Assembly (NCBI GenBank): GCA_026874595.1
Contig: CM049307.1
Span: forward strand, 21,865,079 to 21,929,078
DNA length: 64,000 bases
Direction: 5' to 3'
From: Sipunculus nudus
Lineage: Eukaryota; Annelida; Sipuncula; Golfingiida; Sipunculidae
Shown: piece after piece, positions 26,302 to 41,300 of the stretch
Layout: the number at the start of each line of letters is the position of its first letter
Position numbering within the stretch: position 1 is the first letter of the stretch
Translations under genes and position numbers: made by a program
The notes under the pieces: model-generated
The model's database searches: none
What the model saw: only the letters and a program-made list of their open reading frames with translations
What the model was told of the DNA's origin: nothing

Positions 26302-29300
26302 TCTTAATACCATTTAATTGTATTTATAATTATATATTTTAGCAGTCTCAGCATGAATAATAGTTTTGAAAGGTATATGGACCCTGATTGTTCTTTTTCT
26401 GTCTACTGCTAGGTATGGAAAAATTTTGATAATGCAAGATGGTGTGGTGTCAGAGACACAGCACATGAAAAATTGTATGGGCTACTTGCAGACCCCAAGC
26501 CTGAGGTAAGGAAAGTTACATGTTCAACTTTGTGATAGAATTAGTCAAGTGTGATCTTAATAGACAGACATTTTTTACTGCTTTTATATCATCCCCAGTC
26601 ATGTGCCAATGAGGGATTCTTTTAACAGGTGGTAGACTAATTTAGAAAAAAGGGAAAATAATGCATGATGTATGCAGGGTTTCTGTAGGTCCTTGAAAGA
26701 CTTGGGATTTGATTTTTGCTGCTCAGATCCTTGAAAGTCATGGAAATTTGGTCTACACAGTCATGATTTGACATTAAATGAGAATAATTTTTTTAAAATA
26801 ATTTCTCAAACTTGAAAGGCCTCACATACTGCAAAATCTTCCCATCCCTATATATAAATCCCCTAATGGACAGAGTTAAAGTTGGACTGAAGCATGTGTT
26901 TTTGCCATTGCATCTGCATAATGCCAGAATTTAAATTAAATGTACTAATCATTTAGTTGTCACATTATTCAAGAAGCTTGGAACCAAAATTGCCTACTCC
27001 CAGAGAATTAATAAATACATTGTAACCATTTATTTCACAACTTTATGCTCCACTTAATGCAGTCAGGGTAAAAATATTCACTTGCAAAATTAATACATTT
27101 ATTGTCTGCTTATTGGATAATGACATTACATTTACAAACCTGTAACCTGTTGAACCAAAGATGACTACTCACTCAGACGCACACTGCAGTTTTTATACAA
27201 TGGGTAATTGCTGTTTGCTGTACCGCAGACATGTGTACACCATTGCATTTTAATAGAACTGATTTTTCTTTGCCCTTGCCGCATTTTGTTGTTGGATTGT
27301 TATCACCAGTGAATTTGCACATTGCTATATGCACCACCATCCTTTTTGGTATTATGACATAGACAAAAGGGTAATAGAAGAATTTTTTTAGGGTATGTGT
27401 ATTAGCTTTGGTGTGTTGTTTGATTGTACTGTATGAATAATTTGGATCATTTCATTGTACTCTCTGAGATCTTGTGTGACTTAACCATTTGATCTCCATG
27501 CCTCGTGAGACCTTCTGTGTTTACTTTACACATCCTGAGTGCCATCCTTGTGTGTAATCAGGTTCGAGCAGCTGCAGTATATGCGCTTGGTACGTTTGTC
27601 GCCTGTTCTACTGAGAGGAGTGACCATGCTAATAATATAGACCACAGTGTCGGGAGGACACTCCTGACGGTTGTCCAGGATGGCAGTCCTCTTGTCAGAA
27701 AGGTGAGAAGTCCGGTTTCATCATTACATGTATGTTTACAGTAGAAAATTAGTGCTGGAGGAGTATATATTAAAACCAAACCCAATTCTGAATAGATTCT
27801 ATAAAATATTATAAATTGTATTTAATGTCGGTTTGTGCAGAGAGCATCTTTGTCTAACTTCTATTCATGTTGACATTAATATTGCCAGGCTTGACCCTCT
27901 ACTTCTCTGAGGATCAGTCTAAATCACTTGGGATTTACAATTAAAATCCCTCATTTTACTGGGTTTTCAGAGGTTAATCATTCAATATTTGTTCTCAGTT
28001 CTCAAATTCACTTGAAACTGAAGCAAAACATATCTGTAGTAAATGTTAAGTGAGATATTACCTGCAAAACTGTGTCTGAAATCTAATTTAATGAGCATTA
28101 TTTCATAAACACTTGTGTAGACATCTAGAGGTACACTTTAAAGTCACATGACACTGTGATTTAAACTGTGCATGGAATTATGAGCATCTCTTAATATGTA
28201 CTCTTTCTTTAAATTAGTGCAGATCATTTTTAGCTCAGCTGACTATAAGTCATCTGAGCTATAGTCGTGGTCCATTGTCCGTCGTCCGTCCGTCTGTCCG
28301 TCCGTCCGTAGATGTGGCACGTTTTGAAACCGTAAGACCTAGGAATCCAAAATTCAGCAAAATGTTAGATGTCCCCAAGATCTCCTACCAAGCCGAAAAC
28401 TGGGTCTTTGCGACTTCATTCCTTTGAGAAATTAAGGAAAAACCTCAATTTTTTATTAAAAACCTATTTTCACACTTCAGGACTGCCTAATATCAAAACC
28501 ACTCATCTGGTTTTCCTCATATTTCCTATAAATAATCCTCTATATAGTTCCTATGTACATGCCAGAAATTAGGTCCCTATTATATAATTTAAAAAAGTTA
28601 TGGGCCCAAACATAATGCATTTTGTAAATAATCAGGAAAGAAATTTTATCACTTAACACAAAACTTGTTAAAGCTAAGCACTTTTTTTCCAGTAATATTA
28701 CTTTTATTTATCAAAATTAAATTGTATACCCAAAATAAGATCAAAATCTTTTAAATTTTTTAAAATATTAGCAAAAATAAAAAATTGGTACCTTAAATTT
28801 TGCCCAACTTTGACCATTGCACGTTTTTTTGCTGTAACTGCTGTGGATTTAATTTTCACAGCATGTTTTTGTTAGCATTTCAACTGTTAACACCAAAAAT
28901 TTGAAACCAGTTGATCAAAAACTGTAGATTTGATTCAAGTTTTCAAGCACCATGTCACATATTGCTAGTGTTATGCAGTTTGCTAGAGCTCAGCTCCCGA
29001 GCTTCAGCTCTAAGTTCCTTAAATTTGGCATACAGTTGGATTTCTCCAAAATCCCCTACCATGCCAAGAATTTGGTCACTAGGACTTAATTCCTTCGAGA
29101 TATCAATGAAAAACTTCATTTTTCCATTAAAAACCCATTGTTACACTTTAAGACTGCCTCATATTAAAACCACTGATCTGACTTTGATCATATATAATAT
29201 ACATATTTTTCTATACATTCGCTATGCTTATGCCAGAAATGATGTCAGTATTGTGTATTTTTTTTAAGTTATGGGCCCAAACATAATGCACTTTTTTAAA

Positions 29301-32300
29301 AATCAAGAAATATATTTACTCACCTTAGATGAGAATTGCTGAAGCTGGAGACTTTTTGTCAGGAACATAACTTTATTTAATCAAGATTCGATTGTTTACC
29401 CAAAATTAGATCTGAAATTTGCAATTTTTTCAAGTTATTAGCTTAAATAAAAAATCAATACCCTAAATTTTGTCCAACTTTGGCAATGGCATGTTTTTTT
29501 TCTGTAAGCACTGTTGATTTAATTTTCACAGCATATATACATAAGGATTTAATCTTTTAAAATCTGAAATTTCAAAGGAATTGATTGAAAAGAGTAGCTT
29601 TTATTCAAGTTTTCATACACCATGTCAAGTGTTGTTTACATCTAGCCCACCTAGTAGTAAAGCCTTCACTTGCATTATGTAACCCACCCCAGGCAGCTTG
29701 TCTTGGCTCAGCTGGGCCACTACTAGCAGGCTTCTTCTCTGCCCTGCACACCCTCCCCCCCCCCCCTAGATGATGCATTAACTAGATGAATGTTATAATT
29801 TTCTGTATTTCATTTTATTCTTGGCTATGCTACATTTTAGATTTTGTATTTACCACCAGGGTTACAATGATTAAAGTGCACATTTAATTGTGTCCACAAA
29901 GTGGTGTATTGCTATGAAAGTGTGGATGTTCATCAGATAAGTAATTCCTTCCTTGAGAAGAGTAAAAACTTCACAAGGTGTGAAATTGACTATTAATTCC
30001 AGGAATAAATTAAAGCTTAGATTGTAATTAGCATAATGATATTGTTTGTCCCTCATTCCACCAACAGTGTGTATACTTTATTTGAAAAGATGTTTTTATT
30101 TTACCAAATTTACAGAATCTTATTTTATTTTGGTGAATAAGATTAAGCATGTACTGAAAACTCCAATGTGCAAAACTTTTTAATAGTGATTCAAGGAATA
30201 ATCTTGCAGATGCCATGTTGTGGCATTATTTTCTTTTAAATTCAGTTTAAAAATTTGTGATTTAAAAATAATAAAAATATATGTGTATGCATAATATGAC
30301 CCAATACGAGCTACACTCTGGATGTATAATGATTGCAACTAAGAATTCTAATATTTTAACTTATATTTTCAGTGTTTTTTTAATACAAATTTATAAAACT
30401 TGTAAATAAAAAAAAAATTAATCAGATAAAAACTATTTTAATGGAAAAAGTGGATATGCTTAAATAATATATAAACTTAAATGTATTATTCCCTTGAATG
30501 TTAAATAAAGGTATTAGTCCAGACCTAGGAATCCAAAATTCGGCATAATGTTAGATGTCCCCAAGATCTCCTACCAAGCCGAAAACTGGGTCTTTGCAAC
30601 TTCTTTCCTTTGAGAAATTGAGGAAAAACCTCAATTTTTTATTTAAAACCTATTTTCACACTTCAGGACTGCCTAATATCAAAACCACTTGTCTGTTTTT
30701 CCTCATATTTACCATAAATATTCCTCTTAGTAGTTCCTATATACATGCCAGAAATTATGTCTGTATTATTTAATTGAAAAAAGTTATGGGCCCAAACATG
30801 ATGCATTTTGTAAAAAATCAGGAAAGATATTTGATCACTTAATACAAAAAACGTTAAAGCTATGGACCTTTTTTCCAGTTATATAACTTTAATTAATCAA
30901 AATTAAATTGTATACCCAAAATTAGATGAAAATCTTTTAAATTTTTTAAAATATTAATAAAAATAAAAAATTGGTACCTTAAATTTTGCCCAACTTTGAC
31001 CATTGCACGTTTTTTTTACTGTAAGTACTGTGGATTTAATTTTCATAGCATGTTTTTGTTAGCATTTCAACTGTTAACACCAAAAATTTGAAACCAGTTG
31101 ATCAAAAACTGTAGATTTTAATCAAGTTTTCAAGCACCATGTAACATATTGTTTACATCAAGCTAGTGTTATGCAGTTAGCAAGAGCTCAGCTCCCCAGC
31201 TTCAGCTCTAAGTTCCTTAAATTTGGCATACAGTTAGATGTCTCCAAAATCCCCTACCATGCCAAGAATTTGGTCACTAGGACTTAATACCTTCGAGATA
31301 TTAATGAAAAACTTCATTTTTCCATTAAAAACCCATTGTTACACTTAAAGACTGCCTAATATCAAAACCACTGTTCTGACTTTAATCATAAATAATATAC
31401 ATATTTTTCATTCTCTATGCACATGCCAGAATGATGTCAGTATTGCGTGATTGTTTTAAGTTATGGGCCCAAACATAATGCACTTTGTAAAAAATCAAGA
31501 AATATATTTACTCCCTTAACAAGGGCATTGCTGAAGCTAGTGATTTTTTTGTCAGGGATGTAACATTATTTAATCAAGATTCAATTGAATACCCAAAATT
31601 AGCTCTGAATTTTTCAAATTTTATAAGTTATTAGCATAAATATAAAATTAGTACCTTAAATTTTTCCCAACTGTGACCATGGCACGTTTGTTTCCCGTGA
31701 GCACTGTTGATATAATTTTCACATCATGCACACATAAGGATTTCAGCTTTTTAGTTTAGAAAGCTAAAAGAAATTGGCCAAATATTGTAGCTTTTATTAA
31801 TGTTTTTTATGAGACCCTGTCAGACTTTGGCTCTCTCCAGCCCCTCTTGAGTCACCACTTTGTTGACCTTGTCGACCTTTCATCAAATTATACACGCTTG
31901 AGGCGAGAATCCAGGCAGCTTATGGCCAGCCACAGTTGATCCAGTTGTCCAACCCAACTCATCTAGTAGTTTTAACCAACAACATAACAATAAACAATAA
32001 ATTAATAAATTTTTATTGGTTTTTAATAACAAATTAAAGAAAAATAGAAAAGGAATTTGTTAGTTTATAATAACAGGAAATTAACTTGCAGTTACTGATG
32101 ATATAAGAATCTTGTATCGATGGGTAGAATGTCACATATTCCAAATAACACCATGCAGTCACCTATGACACTTTTTAGTTCAAGTTTAATGATAAAGAAG
32201 TGAATCATATTATTCATTACTAATCATTAGGGATTTTGTGAAGGAAATTAATGATAGACAAAGATGCAGTTGATAATATTAATCTAGATTCCTACTGTGT

Positions 32301-35300
32301 CTAGTGTGTACATTGATGTGAAATTAGTCCAAAATGAATTTTTTACAGTTATTTTTTAATATAAATAAAGGCCATAAAACGAGGTACTAATGATCATTAT
32401 TTAAATGTGTGAATTTTGTATATTCTGGATTCTCAACATCTTTGTTTGGTGAAAACTGAATAAATACCAGACATGGTGCGAGTACTTTGTAATTGTATTT
32501 AAATACGAATATGATTATGTACTCCATTATAAAATTTCTTGCATAAAGAATGGGAATTCAGGTAAAAATGAAAGTATATGAATACTCGTGCAAATACTTT
32601 CAAAATGTATTCATGAATGCATTCATGAATATATTCTTTAATATTATTTTAATAATCATATCAGTTATATTTCATTTAAAAAAATCATATGATTCTCTTA
32701 TTATTTTTAATAAAAATTATATTTGGGACAATATTTGTAATTTTTTTAATAAATAGTTAAACTCTTATATTATATGTTCTGCTTATAAGTTATATGGCCA
32801 ATTCAAAATCTGTGTGACAGAAGTACTCCATTTGTTAATAAAATAAATGAAATCAATCCTCTTCCCTGTCTCCAAAAGGTACTATCAGAATCATACATAA
32901 GTTAAACAACAACAACTCATAATACAGCTTATATTTATTACCACACAAGACCAGCATGTGGCTCATTTCTAAATAATATTTTTTTATCATATATAACAGC
33001 TGAGCGTCATGACCCATAGGTCCCTTGTTTATATGGATGACATACAGCTTATTTAATCACATTTGTTAACAGGAACTTGTAGTGGCATTTGGAGGTCTGG
33101 TGTCACAGTTTGAGGTTCAGTTTACATCTGTGGCTCTGTCCATAATGAAAGAAGATCGACTAAATAACCCTTTGTTGTCACCAATGGGAGGGCAGCATGT
33201 AGCAATGAAACCACCAATCTCACCCCAGCAACCTGGTGAGTGACTACACATCAGTTAGTTGATAAATTATATTTAGTTCTGATAAGTATCCTTATAGATA
33301 TCCCAGATCTGTTTTCTGTTGGTATAAGAGTTTCCCCATAGATTTCTGAAACTTGTCAGATTTCTCATTCTCTGAAACTAACATAAGCACTGCATTACTC
33401 AGAAGTTTCCCTTCACCTTGCAGAAATAGTTCTAAGCACTGTAGCTTTACTTGTTCATCATGAAGTTCTTGACTAATAACCACAAATCTTATATAGATTC
33501 TGTATTTGAGTCAGCTTAAAATTCACACATACTTAACTGCTGATTTAGCTTGTGTTATAGCATTGTAGTTTTCAACTTCTGACCAGATCTAATCTCCTTT
33601 CTTGAATTTCTGAAAATGTACTAAAAAATGTACTCTTGTATGTGATTGTTCTGTATATTTTGTATTAACTTTAATGTTGTGTCATTTCTTTATCTCGGGT
33701 CTGTTGCAATGAAGTGGATGAAATGAAAGTCTACGCTCAGATAAGGCTTATCACCAGGGTAACCATTATGATACCATAATGGATATTTAAGTACAGTCTA
33801 ACCTCTTTCAGTCGACCCGTGTTCATCTGCCAACCTTGCCTACAGCCAACAAAAGACAAAGTCCCGATTTCCTTACTATTTATTTGCCTCGTTCATTTGC
33901 CAGCCTTGCTATCTGCCATCCACCAGATGTTTTTTTACCCAAATGTGCCACATTACCTTGTTCATATGCCAACTTTCTGATTCCAACTTAAGACAAGTCG
34001 GGATTATTTCATCAAGCCGGTTAGCCCGACATGTACGGACTCCATCATTACATGCTTGAAACTTGTTCACTAAATGTCAGCTCTGCAGACTGTAGCAACA
34101 AGCATGTGTATTATTGCTTGGACTCAGCTGATGTGGCCGCTTCTGTGTTTACAACATGTCATGCCTCACTGCTTATGGATCAAGTACCTGATGCAACTAA
34201 TTAATAAATGACTTAACACCCTGGCTTTGTTTTGGGACAGCTGTCATCCGCCGAGTGACTGGGGTTAATTTCACACCTAGAGTTGTTTGGTTAAGGGTCA
34301 TTTAATCAGGAGACAAGGCAAGGGAGACATGTTTTGCTCATGATGGACAATGCCCGCAGACATCATACCAGGCGATTGTCCTCAGTGACACAGTTCGCTG
34401 GACAAAGCGTTATATGTAACAATGAGTTACAGATAGCCTTGGGATTGACCACAGTGAACATATGTCTCCTCAAGAATCATTAATGCCTGTCAGAACATCG
34501 GAACGGCACAGACTTTGAGCGATCAAGATATCGTGGAAACAGTGACAGGCAGAGATGATACGGCCAACTGACCTGTGAACCTGAGGAAATAGTTCCCAAA
34601 CCTCCGCTCACATCCGCCTAAGTCCGCCAGGCCATGAAGACCATCTTGTGATATTTCGAGAGCTCCAATTAGAGTGGACAGTCAGATATTGACGCATTTT
34701 ACAGGATGGACCAAAGATTAACAGCCCTTCAGTCACACATTGGTAAACAATGCTCCATTACAGAATTCTTTCGGGGCAGACTTAGATGAAAGTGAAACGG
34801 CACAACGAGGACCATGGAGAATTTTATATTTTAACCAGATATGTTATAAATGTATATCTCTGTAAATAAATTGTACACACCATATTTTTCTGTCGTTATT
34901 TGTAAATTTTATCTTTCTATGTGAATAAAGTAATAAAATTTGTACACAGTTTTATTTTTTTTTTAATATGACTAGTTATAGACAAGCCTAATAAATGCAT
35001 GGCCCAATTTAAGCTGCCCATCCTATTTGGACCCCCGATCAACCAACACCCTTGCTTACCGCCAAAAATTTCCCTGGTCCCAAGGTTGGCGAAATAAAGA
35101 GGTTAGACTGTAATTAGACTTGATTTAAACATAAAATCAGTTCATTGCAAGAGGCCCCTTCTCACAGAGATGGGTGAAATACTGTTGTGGAACTTTATCT
35201 AGCTTTCAGATAAGGTGTCTGTTTCCTTTGTCACATGCCTGTCTTTGTCATTAGTGAATTTTCAGTCTCATGGATATTTACTTTGTAGTGTTCTTCCACC

Positions 35301-38300
35301 AGTTTCTATGTTAGCAGTCACTTTCAGGTGAACCCCGGCGCCTTGAGACCCGCAGAGCTAGTGGTAATTTGTTTTATTTCTGATTTCTCCCTTTTTCCTG
35401 TGAAACACGTGCCCCGGCTTATAACATAACAGCATGATCACTCATGAAATGGAGAATTCTGATAAAGAAAAAAAACTAGAGTTTAATACATTTATTTCAG
35501 TAGCTAACATAGAAGCTCTCACTCATGTTTGTTGTTAACTGTATAAAGATTGACATATTCTTTGCAATATGGGGTTTGCAGCTCCCTTCCGTTCAACACG
35601 CATTGCTCTTCCCACAGGTATATGATTCTCTATATAACTGTCTATGTTGTCTGAGCTTTTTTTTTATTTAAATGTGCTGTCTAATACATATTGTATTTTG
35701 TGTTGGCAGTACATATATTACGTTTTCATCTCTTAGCACATCTACTCAACATAGTACAAAATGCTGATACCCTTGCTCTTTGCACTTTTCATTTGACTGT
35801 AGAATGTTCCTTCTTTTTAGCATGGGGTATTCTTTGCGGCCACCTTAATAACAAAGCTCTTGCATAGAAACATATTTTTCTGAAAATTGACTTTCAGCAG
35901 CCACAATTTAAAGCTCAGATGACTATAAGTCATCTGAGCTATAGCAATCGTCCTTTGTCCCACTGGCCCTTAACAGGGCACAAATCATAACTGTTAGGCC
36001 TAGAATCTTCTAATTCAAAATTCTGGGAGGTCCTAGAGGCAAATCTCCTGGGAAACCTGAAATTAGGTCATGGTGACCTGGATTGTGTGACCTATAGGAA
36101 AATATGTCATATGAGCACCCAGACAGTCAGTGAGATGTGCACAGATCATGTAGATCTCTTAGGCCTAGAATCTTCTAACGCCACATCCAGGGAGGTTCTG
36201 GACAAATGTCCTTTGAAACCTGATATTAGGTCACAATGACCTATATTTTGTGACCTACGGGCTGAAAACATGACTTTTAACACCTTGAATGGACACAAAT
36301 CATATCTGTTAGGCATAAAATCCTCTGACACAACATCCATGTAGGTTCTGGAAAAATCTCTTTTAAAACTTGAAACTAGGACATGGTGACCTAATAGGCT
36401 TTATTCTGTTAGCTATGGACCAAAAATATAAATCTGAGCACACAGACAGACAGGGTACAAATTGTATCCATTTTCCCTGGAACCTTCTATTATAAAATCC
36501 AGGGAGGTTCTTGGCAAGTCTCCTTTGAATCCCAAAATTAGGCCATTAATTCTCAAAATAAATGTTAAATTCAGTTGAGCATCATGGCCCATGGGCCACT
36601 TGTTTTCTTTTCTGAGATTTTAGGTTATTAATATGTCTTTCTTATGAGCAATGGACTGGTTCTCAATGCTTGTTTTGTGACATATTTGCAGTTTATTTCA
36701 GTACACCTGTATAGATGTTAAAAAATGTGTGTAATAATTTATCCTTTCAGGACTGTACATGTATTTTTATTTAATTTGGTTTTTATAATAATCTCTACTG
36801 AGCCACTCAAATTCCAATATCCCAGGATTCTTTCCTCACATGAAATTTGTTTATAGAATATCATTGGATTACATTATCTTAAGCTCTTTTTTCTATCATA
36901 TGCTACAAATTAATGGATTTCTCACTATATATTTTTATCTATTACAAATCCTCCAAATTTTACTTTTTGTGCTTTTCAGATTAATTATAGGTATTTATGA
37001 AAACTAAACTGCAAGATTCAAGGATATTCCTGGTATTACAAGACCCATGGTTGTATATATCCTTGCTATAAGGCACAAAATAACAAAATAAAGTTTTACT
37101 TTCCCAGTAAAGGTCTCTAATTGATTAACCAGAAATTCAGAGAACTTTTGTGTATAGGTAACCCTGTTGACTCTTGTATGGTGATCCACAAAAAGACATC
37201 CTTAATGAAATAGTCCAAAATGTGCCACAGTAGGGATTCCCTTCAAAGAGATTGTTCATGATGCTCCACACTAGGGTTTCATTTGTTTAGCCATGGTGTG
37301 TGTTTCACAGCATTAATGACCCATTACACTTTTGCTTTTAGTTCACACTTGGAATGTTGATATCGTTGATGGGTTACTTTGTAACTTGGAGATCGTGTCT
37401 TTCTGGTGATGGGGTACATGATATAGTGCAACACAGGAGCACACAGGTCTTGGGTGCTGGAAAATTTCTTTTACAATGGGATACTGGTGTAAACTGTACA
37501 TATGGTTGAGGATAACTAAATGTAAATGCCTGTATACTAAAGCATTGATAGAGATGCCAATACACTGAAATATCACTTAACTAGAAATGGTTATCCTGAC
37601 TTTACAACCTCTGGAAACTGTTATAATACTATGGGACATTGATAAGACTTAGTTAATATGTCTTTTAGTCTTTCTCAAGAGAATATGCCTCTGCCAAAAC
37701 AAAACAGCTATACTAGATAAGCTTCTCTACCCAAATCCACAGCAAATTTTAAAAGGACCTTTTCTAGCCCAGTTGCCACATACCTTAACGTTTTGTGGAT
37801 CTCTGATCAGACATTTTTGTGTTATTTTGTTGACAACAAACCAACCAGCAAGCAGACAATGGCAAAAACATAACCTTCTTACCAATAAACAAACACAGTG
37901 GTGAAAACAAAGCCTCCTTACCAACAAAAGAAAACAGACAGTGGTGAAAACAACCTCCTTACCAATGAACAGACAGATAGTGGTGAAAACAAAACCTCCT
38001 TAACAACAAACAAACAGACAGTGGTGAAAACAAAACCTCCTTACCAATGAACAGACAGTCTGTGGTGAAAATGTAACCTCCTTACCAACAAACAAACAGA
38101 TAGTGGTGAAAACATAACCTCCTCACCAACATACAAACAGACAATGGTGAAAACATAACCTCTTTACCAACAAACAGACACGGGCAACAACATAATTTCC
38201 TTAGTTAATTATGTGGTCTGAAGTTAATAAAAGTACATTTAAGTGTGAAGGTATACAGAAACATGTGGGTCTGATGGCATTCGGAAATTACATGCGAGTT

Positions 38301-41300
38301 TTAGTTGCCCAGAAAGAATACACATTTGGGTTTATGGTTAATAAAAATCATGATGGTTTGAGGGTATTTTAAACCTACATGTGGTTTAGAGGTTGTATAA
38401 AAGATATGCTTGGTTAGAGGTTATATTAGCATAAAAGCTGCCAAGCTTTTTCTGCTGAAAGTTATGTCAGTGCATTGCTTTTAAGTCTGTGGGGTTCATA
38501 CATTTCAGTTTGTTATAGAATTGATTAATTTTCAGGTGTTTGTGAATCATTCAACTTAATGTGCCATGTGCTATTTTAGAATTTTGTATTTGTATATAGC
38601 TAGAATATACTTTTTATCATTTTGATATTATATATATATATTACATCTGCATGTGTATTGCTACTTTTCTTTTTCCATAAAAAAATCTCCTTGGAAACCT
38701 GAAATTAGGGCAATGTGACCTATGTCCTCTGAGCTATGAAGATTGCAAGAACTCCCCAGAATAAATTTGATACAAAAGCTCCAGTATCTGAATAACTATT
38801 GATTGATTGCCATAATTCATTCCATGTATGTTGAGTGTTTCATAATTTCCTGAAGACTGGTGGCACCACCTGTATTTTTTCTAATTTTTACGCATGTCAT
38901 CTCTATTTTTGAGACCTTCAGATGAGACCTTCTGTTAACAGGGCACAAATCATAACTGTTAGACCTAGAGCTTCAATTGTAGTCACCCAGCGAGGTCCTA
39001 GGCCAGTCTCCTCAGAAACCTGAAATAAGGTCATAGTGACCAATATTTTGCAAACTACAGGCTGAAAACATGATTTTGAGCATGCAGTTAGTCAGATGGG
39101 GCCTAGAATCTTCTAACGTCATGCCCATTGAGGTCCATAAAAATCTCATTGGAAATCTGAAATTAGATCACTGTGACCTATATCCTCGGGGCTATGGGGC
39201 TCAAATGTACCCCCTGAATTATGAAAATTTGATACAAAAGCTCAATTATCTGAATAACCCTACGCCTAGCATCTTTTAACATGACATTTTAGGCAAGTCA
39301 TGGGTAAATCTGCATGGAACCCTTAAATTAGGTCATGGTGACCTATATTTTGTGACCTGTGGGCCACAATCATGATTTTTTGCACTCTGAAAATCAGATT
39401 GGCACAATTTGTATCTGCTAGCCCTAGAATGCTCTTATGTAAAATACAGGGACATCATGAGCTATAGAATGCTCTTATATAAAATACAGGGATGTCATGA
39501 GCCATCTCCATGGAAACCTGAAATAAGGTCATGGTGACCTACACTTGCATGCTACCAGCCAAAACATCTTGGGCATTCTCCATGGGAACCTGAAATTAGG
39601 TCATGGTGACCTATAATACTGGCCAAAAAAAATTTAAGCACCTGGACAGTTTTTCTGTCTTGACATCCAGGGATGTCCTTCAAAAATGTGCATGGTAATT
39701 TTTAGCTCAGCTGACTGCATAGAAAAAGGCTAGATTTCATGGGAATGGCTGGACATATTATCATGAAACTTTTTCTTCTGGTTGAGTTTGATCAACTTTA
39801 ATTGCAACAGTGGAATTAGGATACCACCTACAAATTTGGCATTCAGATGATAAAATTTCTTTTGTGAATGTCTTCCTAGTCAGGAGAGCGTCATGACCTA
39901 TGGGTCACTTGTTATTGTAAGAACATGGCAAACAGTTCACTACTGGTATGCTGTCATGCATGGACTTCTAGTTCTGCATCATTCTAGGGACTAAAGGAAT
40001 GTATATACCAGTAAGTACTGAAATAATGGTAAAAATTGCCATATACAAGCATTCAAATCTGATCACTCATTTGCATGATGTTTGCACAGTGTCTTAATAA
40101 TGTACAGGTTATTACTAATTGATCACTTGATTTATCAGATATTTGCATGGAGTAAAAAAAAGGAAGATATCTCTGGGGTAGCAATAAACTGGTAGACCTA
40201 TTCATAAGAAATATTATCAGACTGCTTTATTATATTTATTATATAAAATTTACCTGGCTGAGAATATATGTTCTTTTCTTTCAGAAAGCCTAGGCCTGAC
40301 CACTCCACCGAGGATGGGCATGAGGCACAGCGCATCAACCAGCAGTCTGAGACGGCTAATAGCTGCACCCACCAGTGGTAAGAAAATGTTTTATAAAGTG
40401 ATAAGGATTTAAGAACAGGGGAGCTCAATCCCTTTGCTCAGGTTAATGTGTGTGCTTGGAATGAATGTAGACTTTATACACAACTCTCACATGCAGAAGT
40501 AGGGACAGAAAATGTTGCAAGTCGCAAAAGCGCAGTTTTAGTATTAATTATAAGGGTGTAATATTTTTCATTTCTTAAGTTATTTTTAAGTCAGTGCCCT
40601 GTGCACCTCTCCAAAATCTGTGCCTTGTTTTAGAATATTTCTGTTCTTATTATCCCGTGGCAACAAAGTTACAGAGGGGATATAGTAACCCCTCTTTCAT
40701 GCATCTGTCTGTCCGTCCATCCAGAATTGGTTTGTGGGCCCATTTTAAGCCAAAACCTTTCATCTTTCAAATTTGGCTCACCCATGCACAGACAGATGTA
40801 GAACCCTGTCGAATTTGAGGTCATAGGGTCAATAGTCAAGGCCTGGAGACCCACTTCTTGAAAAATTTGTGGACCCATTTGTTTGATCCAAACCTTTCAT
40901 CTTTCACATATGGTTCATCCACCGACAGATGAAGGTTCCTATAGATTTTGAGGTCACAGGTCCACGGGACCAATTCCTTGAAAAAGCTTGTAGATGCATT
41001 TTAAGCCAAACCGTTTGACCAAAACCTTTCATCTTTCACATACGGGCTTACCCACTCTCCTGATTTTCTCACTGTGTAATACACCCAGTATAATTATACT
41101 TCCATGCGAGTGGATGCTCCGCTTTGCATTGCCTTGTTTGAATTAAATAAATCTTAATAGAAAAAAAAACAACAACAAATAGAAATTTGGTTTTTGTGAC
41201 CAGTGTGGAAATTTTACATGTGTATAGGTATTGGTTTGTGTAAAAACCATCAGTAATATTGTTGATCCTGTTGTATTGATTAGTATGTCAGTATACTGAT

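Noticed and set aside
32550-32756. 68-codon frame conserved in two places (also 50201-50407)
   Set aside because: Both lie in near-identical family A copies; very AT-rich composition and no domain, so the similarity reflects element copying.
35341-35420. A further cassette exon just after 18a around GTGCCCCGGCTTATAACAT
   Set aside because: No acceptor AG precedes the GC-rich stretch and no phase-compatible exon could be built.
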